DNA of 53,375 nucleotides, taken from the NCBI GenBank assembly GCA_011523765.1, contig WTGA01000143.1, positions 1-53,375 on the forward strand. Direction: 5' to 3'. How positions within the stretch are numbered: the stretch's first letter is position 1; each line of letters opens with the position of its first letter. The DNA comes from Gammaproteobacteria bacterium (GTDB lineage: Bacteria; Pseudomonadota; Gammaproteobacteria; Arenicellales; Poriferihabitantaceae). Of the stretch, positions 8,949-19,640 are shown one piece after another. The notes below the pieces were generated by a model that searched no databases, was not told where the DNA came from, and saw only the letters and a list, made by a program, of their open reading frames with translations. Both the position numbers and the translations under genes were made by a program.

Positions 8949-10574
8949 CTAGTCCGGTCTCCTGGCTTTTTCACGCAACTTGAACTTCTGGACTTTTCCG
9001 GTGGACGTCTTGGGCAACGCCTCGAAGACCACCGAACGGGGGGCCTTGAAATGGGCCAGATGCTCGCGACAGTGATCGATCACCTCCTGTTCACTCATGG
9101 ACTCTCCAGGGACCAGCCCGACAAACGCGCACGGTGTTTCCCCCCATTTTTCATCGGGCCGGGCGACCACCGCCGCCTCCAGGATCTTGGGATGTGAATA
9201 GAGGCAGTTTTCCACTTCTATGGATGAAATATTCTCTCCACCGGAAATGATAATGTCCTTGGACCGGTCTTTCAGCTGGATATAGTTGTCGTCGTGCACG
9301 ACACCCAGGTCGCCGGAGTGAAACCAGCCGCCTGCAAAGGCTTCCCGGGTTGCCACCGGGTCATCCAGGTATCCCTTCATCACAATGTTGCCCCGGAACA
9401 TGGTCTCTCCCAGGTCTTCACCATCCCGGTCCACCGGCACCATGGAATCCGGATGCATGACCTCCAGATCATCCAGAACGTGATAGGGGACCCCCTGCCG
9501 GGAGTTTCGGTCGGCCTTGTCACCGATTTCCAGTGCGTCCCATTCCTTTTGCCATGAACAGATCACTGCCGGGCCATACGTTTCGGTCAATCCGTACACA
9601 TGGGTCACGTCGAATCCCTCGGATTCCATGGTTGCCAGGACCGATGCCGGGGGAGGCGCGGCCGCCGTCATCATCTTTACCGGGTGGCCGAAGCTCCGGC
9701 GGTCCCCGGAGGCGGCATTGACAATCATCCCCATAATGATGGGTGCCCCGCAAAAGTGGGTGACCTGGTGGTCCGCAATGGCGTCAAAGATCGTTTTCGA
9801 GTTCACCCGGCGCAGGCAGATGCTGGTACCCGCCAGGGCCGCCAGGGTCCACGGGAAACACCAACCGTTACAGTGAAACATGGGCAGGGTCCACAGGTAG
9901 ACGGGGTGGTGGGCCATCTCCCAGCCCACTGCATTGCTCAATGCATTCAGGTATGCCCCCCGATGGTGGTACACCACGCCCTTCGGATTGCCCGTGGTTC
10001 CCGAGGTATAATTCAATGAAATGGCATCCCATTCGTCTCCCGGCCAGTGCACTCCACCCTCTGCGTCGCCGCTTGCGATCAATGCTTCGTAGTCGATGGC
10101 ATCCGGCACCGGGGAAATCCCCCCGGCTCCAATCTCGATGATCCGCAACCTGCGGTCAACCCGGTCCAGGGCATCTCTCGCCACCTGGGCATACTCTGCA
10201 TCCACCATCAGCGCGTCGGCCCTGCCGTGTTCCAGGATAAACGCGACCGTCGCGGCATCCAGCCGGGTATTGATGGCATTCAATACCGCGCCGGCCATGG
10301 GTACCCCGAAATGCGTTTCATAACTGGCCAGGGAATTGGGAGCCAGGACCGCCACGGTCTGGTTTTTTCCGATGCCGTGGGCCCGCAGTGCCGAAGCCAT
10401 GCGCCGGCAGCGCTGGTAGATTTCTGACCAGGTCTTCCTGTCCTGGCCGTCGATCACCGCAATGTGGTCCGGATAGACTTTGGCCGTACGCTGCAAAAAC
10501 GACAGGGGCGTCAATGGAGAATAATTGGCAGGGCATTTTTCCAGCCCTCGCTGATATGGGTTGTCGTAATGCAT
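8949..10574 (-). CDS. Acyl-CoA synthetase (AMP-forming, medium-chain/DmdB-like group)
   Basis: A 541-residue ANL-superfamily ligase activating a carboxylic acid to its CoA thioester via an acyl-AMP. The ATP-binding loop YTSGTTGNPKG is at 189–199. Further landmarks are YGLTETYGP, GWFHSGDLG followed by RSKDIIISGGENIS, and the C-terminal catalytic lysine region PKTSTGKVQK. The N-terminal pattern, with PLTPLSFLQR and a VYPDHIAVI segment, resembles the group that includes methylmercaptopropionate-CoA ligase DmdB and plant-like acyl-activating enzymes, but substrate cannot be assigned. It is the first gene of a minus-strand run with the transporter and glycerate kinase. Confidence 0.9.
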   Translation of the reverse strand: MHYDNPYQRGLEKCPANYSPLTPLSFLQRTAKVYPDHIAVIDGQDRKTWSEIYQRCRRMASALRAHGIGKNQTVAVLAPNSLASYETHFGVPMAGAVLNAINTRLDAATVAFILEHGRADALMVDAEYAQVARDALDRVDRRLRIIEIGAGGISPVPDAIDYEALIASGDAEGGVHWPGDEWDAISLNYTSGTTGNPKGVVYHHRGAYLNALSNAVGWEMAHHPVYLWTLPMFHCNGWCFPWTLAALAGTSICLRRVNSKTIFDAIADHQVTHFCGAPIIMGMIVNAASGDRRSFGHPVKMMTAAAPPPASVLATMESEGFDVTHVYGLTETYGPAVICSWQKEWDALEIGDKADRNSRQGVPYHVLDDLEVMHPDSMVPVDRDGEDLGETMFRGNIVMKGYLDDPVATREAFAGGWFHSGDLGVVHDDNYIQLKDRSKDIIISGGENISSIEVENCLYSHPKILEAAVVARPDEKWGETPCAFVGLVPGESMSEQEVIDHCREHLAHFKAPRSVVFEALPKTSTGKVQKFKLREKARRPD

Positions 10575-10663
10575 ACTGGCCGAGTGTGAAATGGATCAAA
10601 ACTGGTCACGCAGACCAAAAAACAGTAGATTAAACCATATTCGCCATTCACTGAAATCAAAAA

Positions 10664-12431
<1,768 letters not shown>

Positions 12432-12434
12432 ACC

Positions 12435-12478
12435 CTCCCGGCAACGTCGGGGCAGGAGGCGGAAGCCCGGGCCGGGAG
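12435..12478. other. GC-rich stem-loop between convergent genes
   Basis: CTCCCGGC (12435–12442) and GCCGGGAG (12471–12478) are perfect 8-bp complements enclosing 28 bases, located between the 3' ends of metY and the YciA-like gene. There is no adjacent U-tract on either strand, so it is not a textbook intrinsic terminator, although it could protect or terminate both transcripts. Confidence 0.4.
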
Positions 12479-12502
12479 TCCCGGGGGACGGGAACACCGT
12501 TT

Positions 12503-12895
12503 TCAGCCAAGCCGTTCCAGCGGAACCGGTTTTCGGTCGTCGTCAATCGAAACGTAGGTATAGCAGGCTTCCGTTACTTTCAGGTTCTCCCTTTGCTGGT
12601 GTCTGCGCCGCACCCAGGTCTCAATGTGCACGGAGATGGAGGTGGTGCCGACTTTCCGGGTCTCGCAGTAACAGCTGACCTGGTCCCCGATCAGCACCGG
12701 CAGGTGGAAATGAATGCCGTTCACCGCGACGGTGACCAGGCGTCCCTTGACCGTATAGCTGGCATGAATCGCCCCTGCGAGGTCCATCTGGGACATGATC
12801 CAGCCCCCGAATATGTCCCCGCTCGGGTTGGCATCTGCCGGCATGGCGATGGTCCGCAACGAAGGCATCCAATCCACCGGGGGACCTTCGGTCAC
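12503..12895 (-). CDS. Acyl-CoA thioesterase, YciA-type hotdog protein
   Basis: A 130-residue single hotdog-domain protein hydrolysing acyl-CoA esters. It has the family core TIAMPADANPSGDIFGGWIMSQMDLAGA, with the conserved N, D and G residues of the active site, and later a V(A)VNGIHFHLPVLIGDQVSCY strand. The length is normal for YciA. It begins 3 bp after the stop of the deoxynucleoside kinase, so the two form an operon. YciB and YciI relatives lie just beyond on the other strand, a neighbourhood also seen around yciA in enterobacteria. Confidence 0.87.
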   Translation of the reverse strand: MTEGPPVDWMPSLRTIAMPADANPSGDIFGGWIMSQMDLAGAIHASYTVKGRLVTVAVNGIHFHLPVLIGDQVSCYCETRKVGTTSISVHIETWVRRRHQQRENLKVTEACYTYVSIDDDRKPVPLERLG

Positions 12896-12898
12896 GGT

Positions 12899-13534
12899 TC
12901 AAACCACCGGGTTGAAATAATGCCGCCCGGAAGAAATGCGATGAATTTCATCCAGCAGCAAACGGTAATATTCATCATTGTCCAGAAAACCCAGGTTTTC
13001 GGCATTGACCATCAGCAGTGCCGAATCCCGGTAACCCAGGAAGTACCGCATGTAGGATTCCGTCAGTTGTTGCAGGTAATCCCTTTCCATGTTTCGCTCA
13101 AACAGCAACCCCCGTTTGCGGATCCGGCTGATCAGTACATCCGTGGGGGCCTGCAAACAAATCACCAGGTCCGGGGTTGCCATGTCGATGACCAGGTGCC
13201 GGTAGACCTGGCGGTAAAGATACAGTTCTTCTTCATTCAGGGTGATCTGCGCAAAGATCGGGTCCTTGTCCAGCATGAAATCGGCGACGTGGACGGGCGC
13301 GAGCAAATCCTCCTGACGCAGGGCCTTGATCTGCCGGGCACGCTGAAACAGGAAAAACAGCTGGGTCTGGAGAGCGTATTGTTCCGGTGCCTTGTAGAAC
13401 CGCTCCAGAAACGGGTTGTCGTTGGGTTCCTCGAGGATCAGCGCCGCACCCAAAGACGATGCGATGCGCCGTGCCAGCGTGGTTTTCCCGACCCCGACCG
13501 GCCCCTCTACGACAATGTACTTTTTACCAGTGAT
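12899..13534 (-). CDS. Deoxynucleoside kinase (deoxyadenosine/deoxyguanosine kinase family)
   Basis: A protein of about 211 residues phosphorylating deoxynucleosides. The P-loop is GPVGVGKTT (residues 11–19 with the start used here), preceded by KKYIVVE; later landmarks are VADFMLDKDPIFAQ, DLVICLQAP, the lid-like RIRKRGLLFER and YLQQLTESYMRYF. There is no in-frame ATG, GTG or TTG between the upstream stop and the P-loop; the first standard codon is TTG at 13453, after it. An ATC at 13534 has AGAGG six bases upstream and gives the usual short leader, so it is proposed as a rare start; a one-base sequence error in the A5 run at 13521–13525 is the alternative. Confidence 0.8.
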   Translation of the reverse strand: MTGKKYIVVEGPVGVGKTTLARRIASSLGAALILEEPNDNPFLERFYKAPEQYALQTQLFFLFQRARQIKALRQEDLLAPVHVADFMLDKDPIFAQITLNEEELYLYRQVYRHLVIDMATPDLVICLQAPTDVLISRIRKRGLLFERNMERDYLQQLTESYMRYFLGYRDSALLMVNAENLGFLDNDEYYRLLLDEIHRISSGRHYFNPVV

Positions 13535-13626
13535 TTCAAACCTCTTTGTGTACTTGGCGGGACAACCGCGTATACTCTCATGCTTTCCGGTTCAGCCCCA
13601 AAGGCCATTATAGTATATCAAGATCA

Positions 13627-14196
13627 ATGAAAATCCTGTTTGATCTGTTTCCGCTGCTGCTTTTTTTCGGCGCGTTTAAATTTTACGATATTTATATCGC
13701 CACTGCCGTAGCAATTGCGGCAACTTTTGTACAGGTGACCGTGTTCTGGGCAAGGCACCGGCGCTTCGAGGCCATGCACCTCATGACCCTGGGCATCATT
13801 TCCGTCTTCGGCGGCTTGACCATCTATCTCCAGGACGATGCATTCATCAAGTGGAAACCCACGGTGGTGAACTGGCTGTTCGGGTTCGTCATCCTGGCCA
13901 TGTTGTTCACCAGGAAATCCGCGCTGGAATATGTCATGGGCAGGCAAATCTCCCTGCCGACGCCCGTCTGGAGAAAGCTCAACTGGGCCTGGGCGGCATT
14001 TTTTCTTGTCCTGGGTTTGCTGAACCTGTACGTCGCTTTCTACTACAATCCAGGTGCGGACGAGGCGGTCCGTACTCAGACCTGGGTTCATTTCAAGGTA
14101 TTCGGGATCCTGGGGTTGACCCTGGTTTTTGCCATCGCCCAGATGCTGTTCATCTCCAGGCATATTCTTCCTGATTCCGTGACCAAAGAGGAATGA
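13627..14196 (+). CDS. yciB: Inner-membrane septation/envelope protein YciB (IspZ family)
   Basis: A 189-residue integral membrane protein with about five hydrophobic segments beginning [18 protein letters not shown], the typical YciB N terminus, followed by [13 protein letters not shown] and later [17 protein letters not shown]. The family affects cell envelope and septation; its molecular activity is unknown. The frame is open from 13546, but ATG at 13627 matches the conserved start. Its stop codon lies within the ATGATGATG at the start of the YciI gene, giving a tight two-gene unit divergent from the deoxynucleoside kinase. Confidence 0.9.
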   Translation: MKILFDLFPLLLFFGAFKFYDIYIATAVAIAATFVQVTVFWARHRRFEAMHLMTLGIISVFGGLTIYLQDDAFIKWKPTVVNWLFGFVILAMLFTRKSALEYVMGRQISLPTPVWRKLNWAWAAFFLVLGLLNLYVAFYYNPGADEAVRTQTWVHFKVFGILGLTLVFAIAQMLFISRHILPDSVTKEE

Positions 14197-14198
14197 TG

Positions 14199-14498
14199 AT
14201 GTATTACACGATTTATGCAAAAGATTACGAAGGAACCCTGGAAAAGCGCCTGGATGCCAGACCCGCCCACGTGGAAAGGCTGAAGGGGCTGGTTGAGGAG
14301 GGAAGACTGCTCGTGGCCGGCCCGAACCCTGCCATTGATACCGAAAACCCGGGGCCTGCAGGCTTTACGGGGAGCCTGATTGTCGCCCGGTTTGATTCCC
14401 TGGCACAGGCCAAAGCGTGGGCGGATGAGGACCCCTATATCGCCGCAGGGGTGTATCAGAGCGTCGAAGTCAAACCCTATAAAAAGGTGCTGCCCTGA
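14199..14498 (+). CDS. yciI: YciI family protein
   Basis: A 99-residue ferredoxin-like (YCII/dimeric alpha-beta barrel) protein starting [17 protein letters not shown], with the conserved histidine in ARPAHVERL and the aspartate in [13 protein letters not shown] that form the putative active site. The function is unknown. Three consecutive ATG codons (14193, 14196, 14199) are available; the third is chosen because it is seven bases after GAGG and matches the family start. The upstream ATGs overlap the yciB stop. Confidence 0.87.
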   Translation: MYYTIYAKDYEGTLEKRLDARPAHVERLKGLVEEGRLLVAGPNPAIDTENPGPAGFTGSLIVARFDSLAQAKAWADEDPYIAAGVYQSVEVKPYKKVLP

Positions 14499-14553
14499 AA
14501 TAACCGGGTCATTTTCCGGGTGCACAAACCCGCTTGCCAGGCGACAGCGGAAC

Positions 14554-15264
14554 CTATCCGGTGCGGTCCCAGACGACGCGGCCGGACTGTTCACGCAGCA
14601 GTTCCAGCCATTTTTCATGCGCTTCGAGTTCCTCGGGGTTCGCCCTGACCACCGTCAATTCCGTATAGTCCGTTCTCTCCAGCATGACGGCACCGGCCGG
14701 CCCGGCTACCGTCGCCAGGTCTTCCGGTTCCTCCAGCAGTGTCGTCTGTCCGCCGGTCATCTGCAAATAGACGGCCACCAGGAGTTCGGCATCGACCAAC
14801 GCCCCGTGCAGGGTACGCATCGATTGGTCCACTCCATAGCGTTTGCACAGTGCATCCAGGCTGTTTTTCTGCCCCGGGTACTTGTGGCGTGCCATGGCCA
14901 GGGTGTCGACCACTGTACAGCGCTCCTGGATCAGGTTTTCCCCGTATCCCGCCTGTTGAAACTCGTAATTCAGGAAACCCACATCGAAAGGTGCGTTGTG
15001 GATCACCAGTTCCGCACCGGCAAGAAATTCCACCAGCTCCCCGGCCAGGTCCTGGAACAGGGGCCCGTCCTTCAAATCCTGGTTGGTAATGCCGTGGATT
15101 TCGATGGCCGCCTCATCAATTTCCCGTTCCGGGTTGATGTAACGGTGAAAATAATGATCGGTTTTGTGGCGATTGACCATCTCCACGGCACCGATTTCGA
15201 TGATCCGGTGGCCCTGGCTGATTTCAAGCCCGGTGGTTTCGGTATCGAGAAAGATCTGCCGCAT
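14554..15264 (-). CDS. dnaQ: DNA polymerase III epsilon subunit (3'-5' proofreading exonuclease)
   Basis: A 236-residue DEDDh exonuclease of the replicase core. Exo I motif FLDTETTGLE is at residues 4–13, exo II is in VIHNAPFDVGFLNYE, and exo III is in HGALVDAELLVAVY with the histidine and aspartate present. The length matches E. coli epsilon (243), with a C-terminal segment for binding the polymerase subunit. The frame is open to 15315, but ATG at 15264, giving MRQIFLDTE, is the family start. It starts 4 bp after the rnhA stop on the same strand; in several enterics dnaQ and rnhA are divergent neighbours instead. Confidence 0.93.
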   Translation of the reverse strand: MRQIFLDTETTGLEISQGHRIIEIGAVEMVNRHKTDHYFHRYINPEREIDEAAIEIHGITNQDLKDGPLFQDLAGELVEFLAGAELVIHNAPFDVGFLNYEFQQAGYGENLIQERCTVVDTLAMARHKYPGQKNSLDALCKRYGVDQSMRTLHGALVDAELLVAVYLQMTGGQTTLLEEPEDLATVAGPAGAVMLERTDYTELTVVRANPEELEAHEKWLELLREQSGRVVWDRTG

Positions 15265-15268
15265 TCCC

Positions 15269-15703
15269 CTACAACCCGTCGATTCCACGATTCGCCAGGA
15301 GGTCGGCCCGTTCATTGCCCGGGTTCCCGGAATGGCCTTTCACCCAGTGCCAGTCCACATCATGCCGGCAGACCAATTCATCCAGCACCTTCCACAGGTC
15401 CTGGTTCTTGACCGGCTTCCTCTGTGCGGTCTGCCAGTTGTTTTTCTTCCAGTTCCGCAACCAGCCCTGCACTCCATTCTTGACGTAGGTGGAGTCCGTG
15501 TACACCGAAACCCTGCTGGCCCGGGTCAGGGCCTTGAGGCTCTCAATGGCTGCGGTCAACTCCATCCGGTTGTTGGTGGTGCTCGATTCACCACCGTACA
15601 GTTCCTTGCGGTGATTGCCATGGATCAATACCGCCCCCCAGCCGCCGGGCCCGGGGTTTCCCCTGCACGCGCCATCGGTATAAATGATGACCGGATTTCC
15701 CAT
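15269..15703 (-). CDS. rnhA: Ribonuclease HI
   Basis: A 144-residue enzyme degrading the RNA strand of RNA–DNA hybrids. All four carboxylates are visible: D in [17 protein letters not shown] in [12 protein letters not shown] in [10 protein letters not shown], and D in [11 protein letters not shown]. Length and motifs are standard. It lies between the methyltransferase gene (24 bp upstream) and dnaQ (4 bp downstream) on one strand. Confidence 0.95.
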   Translation of the reverse strand: MGNPVIIYTDGACRGNPGPGGWGAVLIHGNHRKELYGGESSTTNNRMELTAAIESLKALTRASRVSVYTDSTYVKNGVQGWLRNWKKNNWQTAQRKPVKNQDLWKVLDELVCRHDVDWHWVKGHSGNPGNERADLLANRGIDGL

Positions 15704-15727
15704 CGGTGTGACGATCCCGGTTGCCGT

Positions 15728-16519
15728 CTAGTTCTTGTGCACAAGCCGCAGGCCGGTCCGGGCTGCCCGCTGGGAAGCAGGCTGGGCAATTCCCGGCAAC
15801 AGGCGGTACCAGGGCTGCACCGTATTCGACCTGGGAGTGACCGCCATGGTCCGCTTCCGGCCGACAATGATATAAATGCCGCCGAAACCCGGCCACCACC
15901 GGTTTCCCGCTTTTTCGAAGAAATCCAGTTTCGCCCGCCACCTGGAGGACTGCAACGGGGGCAAATAGGCAAACATGCCGGCCGCCGCAAGATCGAACCC
16001 CAGCAGCGACAGCCAGTCCTGTACCCGTCGTACACTGTAATAGTTTCCATTCCAGGGAAGGGTTCGCTGGTGCCGGTTCACCAGCCGCAGCACGCCATAG
16101 AAACTCATCGAGTTGAACCCGACCAGGACCAGACAACCCTCGGCGACCAGGATCTGGTTCACCTGGCGCAAGACTTCATGGGGGTTCGGACAAAAATCCA
16201 GTGTATGGGGCAAAACGGCCAAATCACAGGATTTTTCCGGAAACGGCAGGGCATGACCCGCAGAAACCACGTAATGGCGTCCCGGTGAATCCTGACTGTT
16301 GGCAAGACGGTCCATCCCGCGGCCGGGATAACCCTCCCCCGCGGGACGGGTATCCACAAAAAACCGGCTGGAGATTTCCAAGCCCTGGAAATAGTCGGCC
16401 CAGTGGAAACCGACCTGCAAACTGCGCGCGAAATATCCGGAAGGGACCATCGTCGTGCACCGGTCGATTTCCGCCCGGACCACCGAACTGCCCAGGGAGG
16501 TCCTGAACCAGTCATCCAT
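15728..16519 (-). CDS. Class I SAM-dependent methyltransferase of the rnhA–dnaQ neighbourhood
   Basis: A 263-residue protein related to the UbiE/SmtA-like methyltransferases found upstream of rnhA in many gammaproteobacteria. It keeps the late motifs, ALPFPEKSCDLAVLPHTLDFCPNP and LVLVGFNSMSFYG, but the glycine-rich motif I is poor, as is usual for this subfamily. ATG at 16519 is chosen over 16588 because GGGGGGA precedes it and it matches the MDDWFRTSLG start. The function is unknown. A YSVRRVQDWLSLLGFD segment near the C terminus is conserved. Confidence 0.8.
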   Translation of the reverse strand: MDDWFRTSLGSSVVRAEIDRCTTMVPSGYFARSLQVGFHWADYFQGLEISSRFFVDTRPAGEGYPGRGMDRLANSQDSPGRHYVVSAGHALPFPEKSCDLAVLPHTLDFCPNPHEVLRQVNQILVAEGCLVLVGFNSMSFYGVLRLVNRHQRTLPWNGNYYSVRRVQDWLSLLGFDLAAAGMFAYLPPLQSSRWRAKLDFFEKAGNRWWPGFGGIYIIVGRKRTMAVTPRSNTVQPWYRLLPGIAQPASQRAARTGLRLVHKN

Positions 16520-16647
16520 CTTTTCCCCCCGGGACCCGCTCCGGCATGCCGGGGAAAGTCGGCTGCGCATGGCCTGAAACATCTTCATTCATGATTTTTT
16601 TACAGTAAAATTCCTGCCCACAAAACTATACCACCTTGAGAACGCCG

Positions 16648-17784
16648 ATGTCATATTCCAATACCATCGAACTTGCCCGGGAATTGGTCCGGCGGAATTC
16701 CATCACGCCTGATGATGCCGGCTGCCAGGAAATATTGTCCGAAAGACTGGCAGAATCCGGGTTCAGTTGCGAACCGGTCAACTCCCATGATGTCAGCAAT
16801 CTCTGGGCGACCCGCGGCCGCAACCGGCCCCTGTTCGTTTTCGCCGGCCACACGGATGTGGTGCCCACAGGACCCCTGGACCAGTGGTCGCATCCACCAT
16901 TCGAAGGCGTCATCGAGGCCGGCATGCTGCATGGGCGGGGAGCGGCAGACATGAAAGGCAGCATTGCCGCGTTTGTCACGGCCTGCGAGCGCCTTGTCCG
17001 GAAACACCCGGACCATGACGGCACCATCGGCCTGCTGATTACCAGCGACGAGGAAGGCGAGGCCGACTGGGGAACCACGGTCGTGGTGGATGAACTGCAG
17101 GAGCGGGGCATACACATCGACATGTGCCTGGTCGGGGAACCCACCAGCGTACAGACCCTGGGCGATACCGCGAAAATCGGCCGGCGGGGGTCCCTCAACG
17201 GAAAATTGACCCTCCGGGGGAAACAGGGGCACATTGCCTACCCCCACCTGGCAGACAATCCCATTCATTCCGGACTGGATGCGTTGCAGGAACTGGTCCA
17301 GACCGACTGGGATCATGGGAACCGGGATTTCCAGCCCACCTGTTTCCAGTTCTCGAACATTCACGGGGGCACGGGGGCCGCGAACGTCATCCCCGGCCAC
17401 ATTGACCTGCAGTTCAATTTCCGCTACTCGCCGGCATCCACCCATACGGATTTGATCGGGAGAATGGAAGAGATTCTCAAACGCCACGGAATGGATTTCC
17501 GGATCACGGAAGGAAAGCCGGCCTATCCGTACTACACGACCGGTACGGAACTCATCGAAGCCGTTGAAACCGCGGTGCGGGAAGTGACTGGAATCACGGC
17601 GGATTTCTCCACGACGGGCGGGACCTCGGATGGGCGGTTCATTGCGCCGACCGGCGCCCAGGTGGTGGAACTCGGACCGGTCAACGCGACGATCCATCAG
17701 ATTGACGAGCGGGTGTCCACGGAAGACCTGGACAGGCTTTCGCACTGCTATGAGCGGATCCTGGAGAAACTGCTGGTCAGGTAG
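16648..17784 (+). CDS. dapE: Succinyl-diaminopimelate desuccinylase
   Basis: A 378-residue binuclear zinc M20-family hydrolase of the succinylase branch of lysine/DAP synthesis, supplying meso-DAP for peptidoglycan. Metal ligand motifs seen are [18 protein letters not shown] and TSDEEGEA; the C-terminal [11 protein letters not shown] and the [15 protein letters not shown] segment with the last histidine ligand complete the active site. The length is typical. A TTG at 16636 extends the frame, but ATG at 16648 matches the family start. It is the first of four plus-strand genes. Confidence 0.95.
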   Translation: MSYSNTIELARELVRRNSITPDDAGCQEILSERLAESGFSCEPVNSHDVSNLWATRGRNRPLFVFAGHTDVVPTGPLDQWSHPPFEGVIEAGMLHGRGAADMKGSIAAFVTACERLVRKHPDHDGTIGLLITSDEEGEADWGTTVVVDELQERGIHIDMCLVGEPTSVQTLGDTAKIGRRGSLNGKLTLRGKQGHIAYPHLADNPIHSGLDALQELVQTDWDHGNRDFQPTCFQFSNIHGGTGAANVIPGHIDLQFNFRYSPASTHTDLIGRMEEILKRHGMDFRITEGKPAYPYYTTGTELIEAVETAVREVTGITADFSTTGGTSDGRFIAPTGAQVVELGPVNATIHQIDERVSTEDLDRLSHCYERILEKLLVR

Positions 17785-17914
17785 TTCCGCAGACCGGGCC
17801 GTGCGGTATCCGGGACCGGGTCCGGCAACACTGCCCAACATGGACCGGCCTGCCCGGTCGCGACAAATTCATCCGGAACCGGCCTTTTCCAATGCCGAAT
17901 CACCCGAAATTCGC

Positions 17915-17920
17915 TATACT
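17915..17920 (+). promoter_or_regulatory. Possible -10 element of glnS
   Basis: TATACT lies 37 bases before the glnS ATG in the 173-bp gap after dapE. No good -35 hexamer is found at the right distance, so this is only suggestive. Confidence 0.25.
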
Positions 17921-17957
17921 CCACGCCCCTTGTTTCCGCCAAATCGAACTGACCGAA

Positions 17958-19628
17958 ATGCCAGCCGCCCGCCCCCGGACCAACTTCATCCGCCAGATCA
18001 TCGATGCGGACCTGGAAGCGGGCCGGCACAGCGAAATCCGGACACGGTTCCCCCCCGAACCCAACGGCTACCTGCACATCGGACATGCCAAATCCGTCTG
18101 GCTGAATTTTGGCATTGCTGGAGACTATGGCGGCCAGTGCACGCTGCGCTACGATGACACCAATCCGACCAGGGAACACGAGGAGTACGTCCGGGCCATT
18201 GCCGATGACGTCAGATGGCTGGGATACCAGTGGACGGCCGTGGCCTACGCGTCCGATTATTTCGAACAGTTTTACCGCTATGCGCTGGAGCTGATCGACA
18301 AGGGTCTGGCGTACGTGGACAGCGTCGATGCCGACGAAATCCGCGTACTCCGGGGCACGCTGACCGAGCCCGGGAAAAACAGTCCCTACCGCAACCGGAG
18401 TGCGGAGGAGAACCACCGCCTGTTTGAACAAATGCGGAACGGGGCATTCCGGGAAGGCGAGCACGTACTGCGCGCAAAGATTGACATGGCATCGCCCAAC
18501 CTCAATTTGCGGGACCCGGTCATCTACCGGATCCTGCACCATCCCCATCAACGCACCGGCGACCAGTGGTGCATCTACCCGCTGTACGATTTCGCGCACG
18601 GCCAGGGAGATGCCATTGAAGGGGTCACCCATTCGCTGTGCACACTGGAATTTGAAGCCCACCGCGCTCTGTACGACTGGTTCCTGGACAATATTTCCAC
18701 TCCCAGCCGGCCCCGGCAAATTGAATTTTCACGGCTCAACCTGAACTACACCGTGATGAGCAAGCGAATGCTGACGCAACTGGTCGAAGAAGGGGATGTC
18801 GATGGCTGGGATGATCCGCGCATGCCAACCCTTTCCGGGCTCAGACGGCGGGGGTTCACGCCGTCATCCATTCGCAGTTTCATTGCCTCCGTCGGCATTA
18901 CCAAAAAGGACAATATCATTGAAATGGGCCTGCTTGAAAACTGCATTCGCGAAGACCTGGACCCCACGGTTCACCGGGCCATGGCAGTCCTTCGTCCCCT
19001 GAAAGTCGTGATCGAAAACTACCCTGCGGGAAAAAGCGAGGAAATCCAGGTGCCCAACCACCCCGGCAATCCGGAACTGGGCACCCGGCCGGTCACGCTG
19101 GCCCGGGAAATATACATCGAACGGGATGACTTTATGGAAGACCCGCCGAAAAGATACTTCAGGCTCGGTCCGGACCGCAAAGTGCGTTTGCGTTATGCGT
19201 TCGTGATTCAGTGCCGGGAAATCATCCGGGATGATTCCGGCACGGTGAGGGAACTGCGATGCCATTACGACCCGGATACCCGGCATGGACACCCCCCCGA
19301 AGGCGGAAAAGTCAAAGGCGTCATCCACTGGGTGGCGGCCGACCATTGCGTGGAAGCGGAAGTCCGTCTCTATGACCGGCTTTTCTCGGAGGCCAACCCG
19401 CTGGCCGACAAAAGCAGGCACTTCCGGGACGCACTGAACCGGGATTCTCTCGAAATTCTCACGAACTGCAAGCTCGAATCCGGCCTGGCCGCCTGCACCG
19501 ATGACACCCGGTACCAGTTTGAGCGGCTGGGCTATTTTTTTCCGGACCGGGACAGTACCCGGGCCAAACTGATCTACAATCGAATCGTCACATTGCGCGA
19601 CACCTGGACCAAACTGAAATCACGATAA
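17958..19628 (+). CDS. glnS: Glutaminyl-tRNA synthetase
   Basis: A 556-residue class Ib aminoacyl-tRNA synthetase charging tRNA-Gln directly. The HIGH motif is in [15 protein letters not shown] near residues 32–46 and the KMSKS equivalent is VMSKRML. The [17 protein letters not shown] and YDDTNPTRE segments distinguish it from GltX. The length matches E. coli GlnS (554). ATG at 17958 is chosen; the frame is open from 17892 but that part has no family similarity. Confidence 0.96.
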   Translation: MPAARPRTNFIRQIIDADLEAGRHSEIRTRFPPEPNGYLHIGHAKSVWLNFGIAGDYGGQCTLRYDDTNPTREHEEYVRAIADDVRWLGYQWTAVAYASDYFEQFYRYALELIDKGLAYVDSVDADEIRVLRGTLTEPGKNSPYRNRSAEENHRLFEQMRNGAFREGEHVLRAKIDMASPNLNLRDPVIYRILHHPHQRTGDQWCIYPLYDFAHGQGDAIEGVTHSLCTLEFEAHRALYDWFLDNISTPSRPRQIEFSRLNLNYTVMSKRMLTQLVEEGDVDGWDDPRMPTLSGLRRRGFTPSSIRSFIASVGITKKDNIIEMGLLENCIREDLDPTVHRAMAVLRPLKVVIENYPAGKSEEIQVPNHPGNPELGTRPVTLAREIYIERDDFMEDPPKRYFRLGPDRKVRLRYAFVIQCREIIRDDSGTVRELRCHYDPDTRHGHPPEGGKVKGVIHWVAADHCVEAEVRLYDRLFSEANPLADKSRHFRDALNRDSLEILTNCKLESGLAACTDDTRYQFERLGYFFPDRDSTRAKLIYNRIVTLRDTWTKLKSR

Positions 19629-19640
19629 CCGGATCGCACC

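Noticed and set aside
16651-17841. 396-codon minus-strand frame opposite dapE
   Set aside because: dapE has all metal-binding motifs on the plus strand; the opposite frame has no family features.
17785-17957. GC-rich partial dyads in the dapE–glnS gap as another structured element
   Set aside because: Only short ACCGGG/CCCGGT type complements, expected by chance in this base composition.
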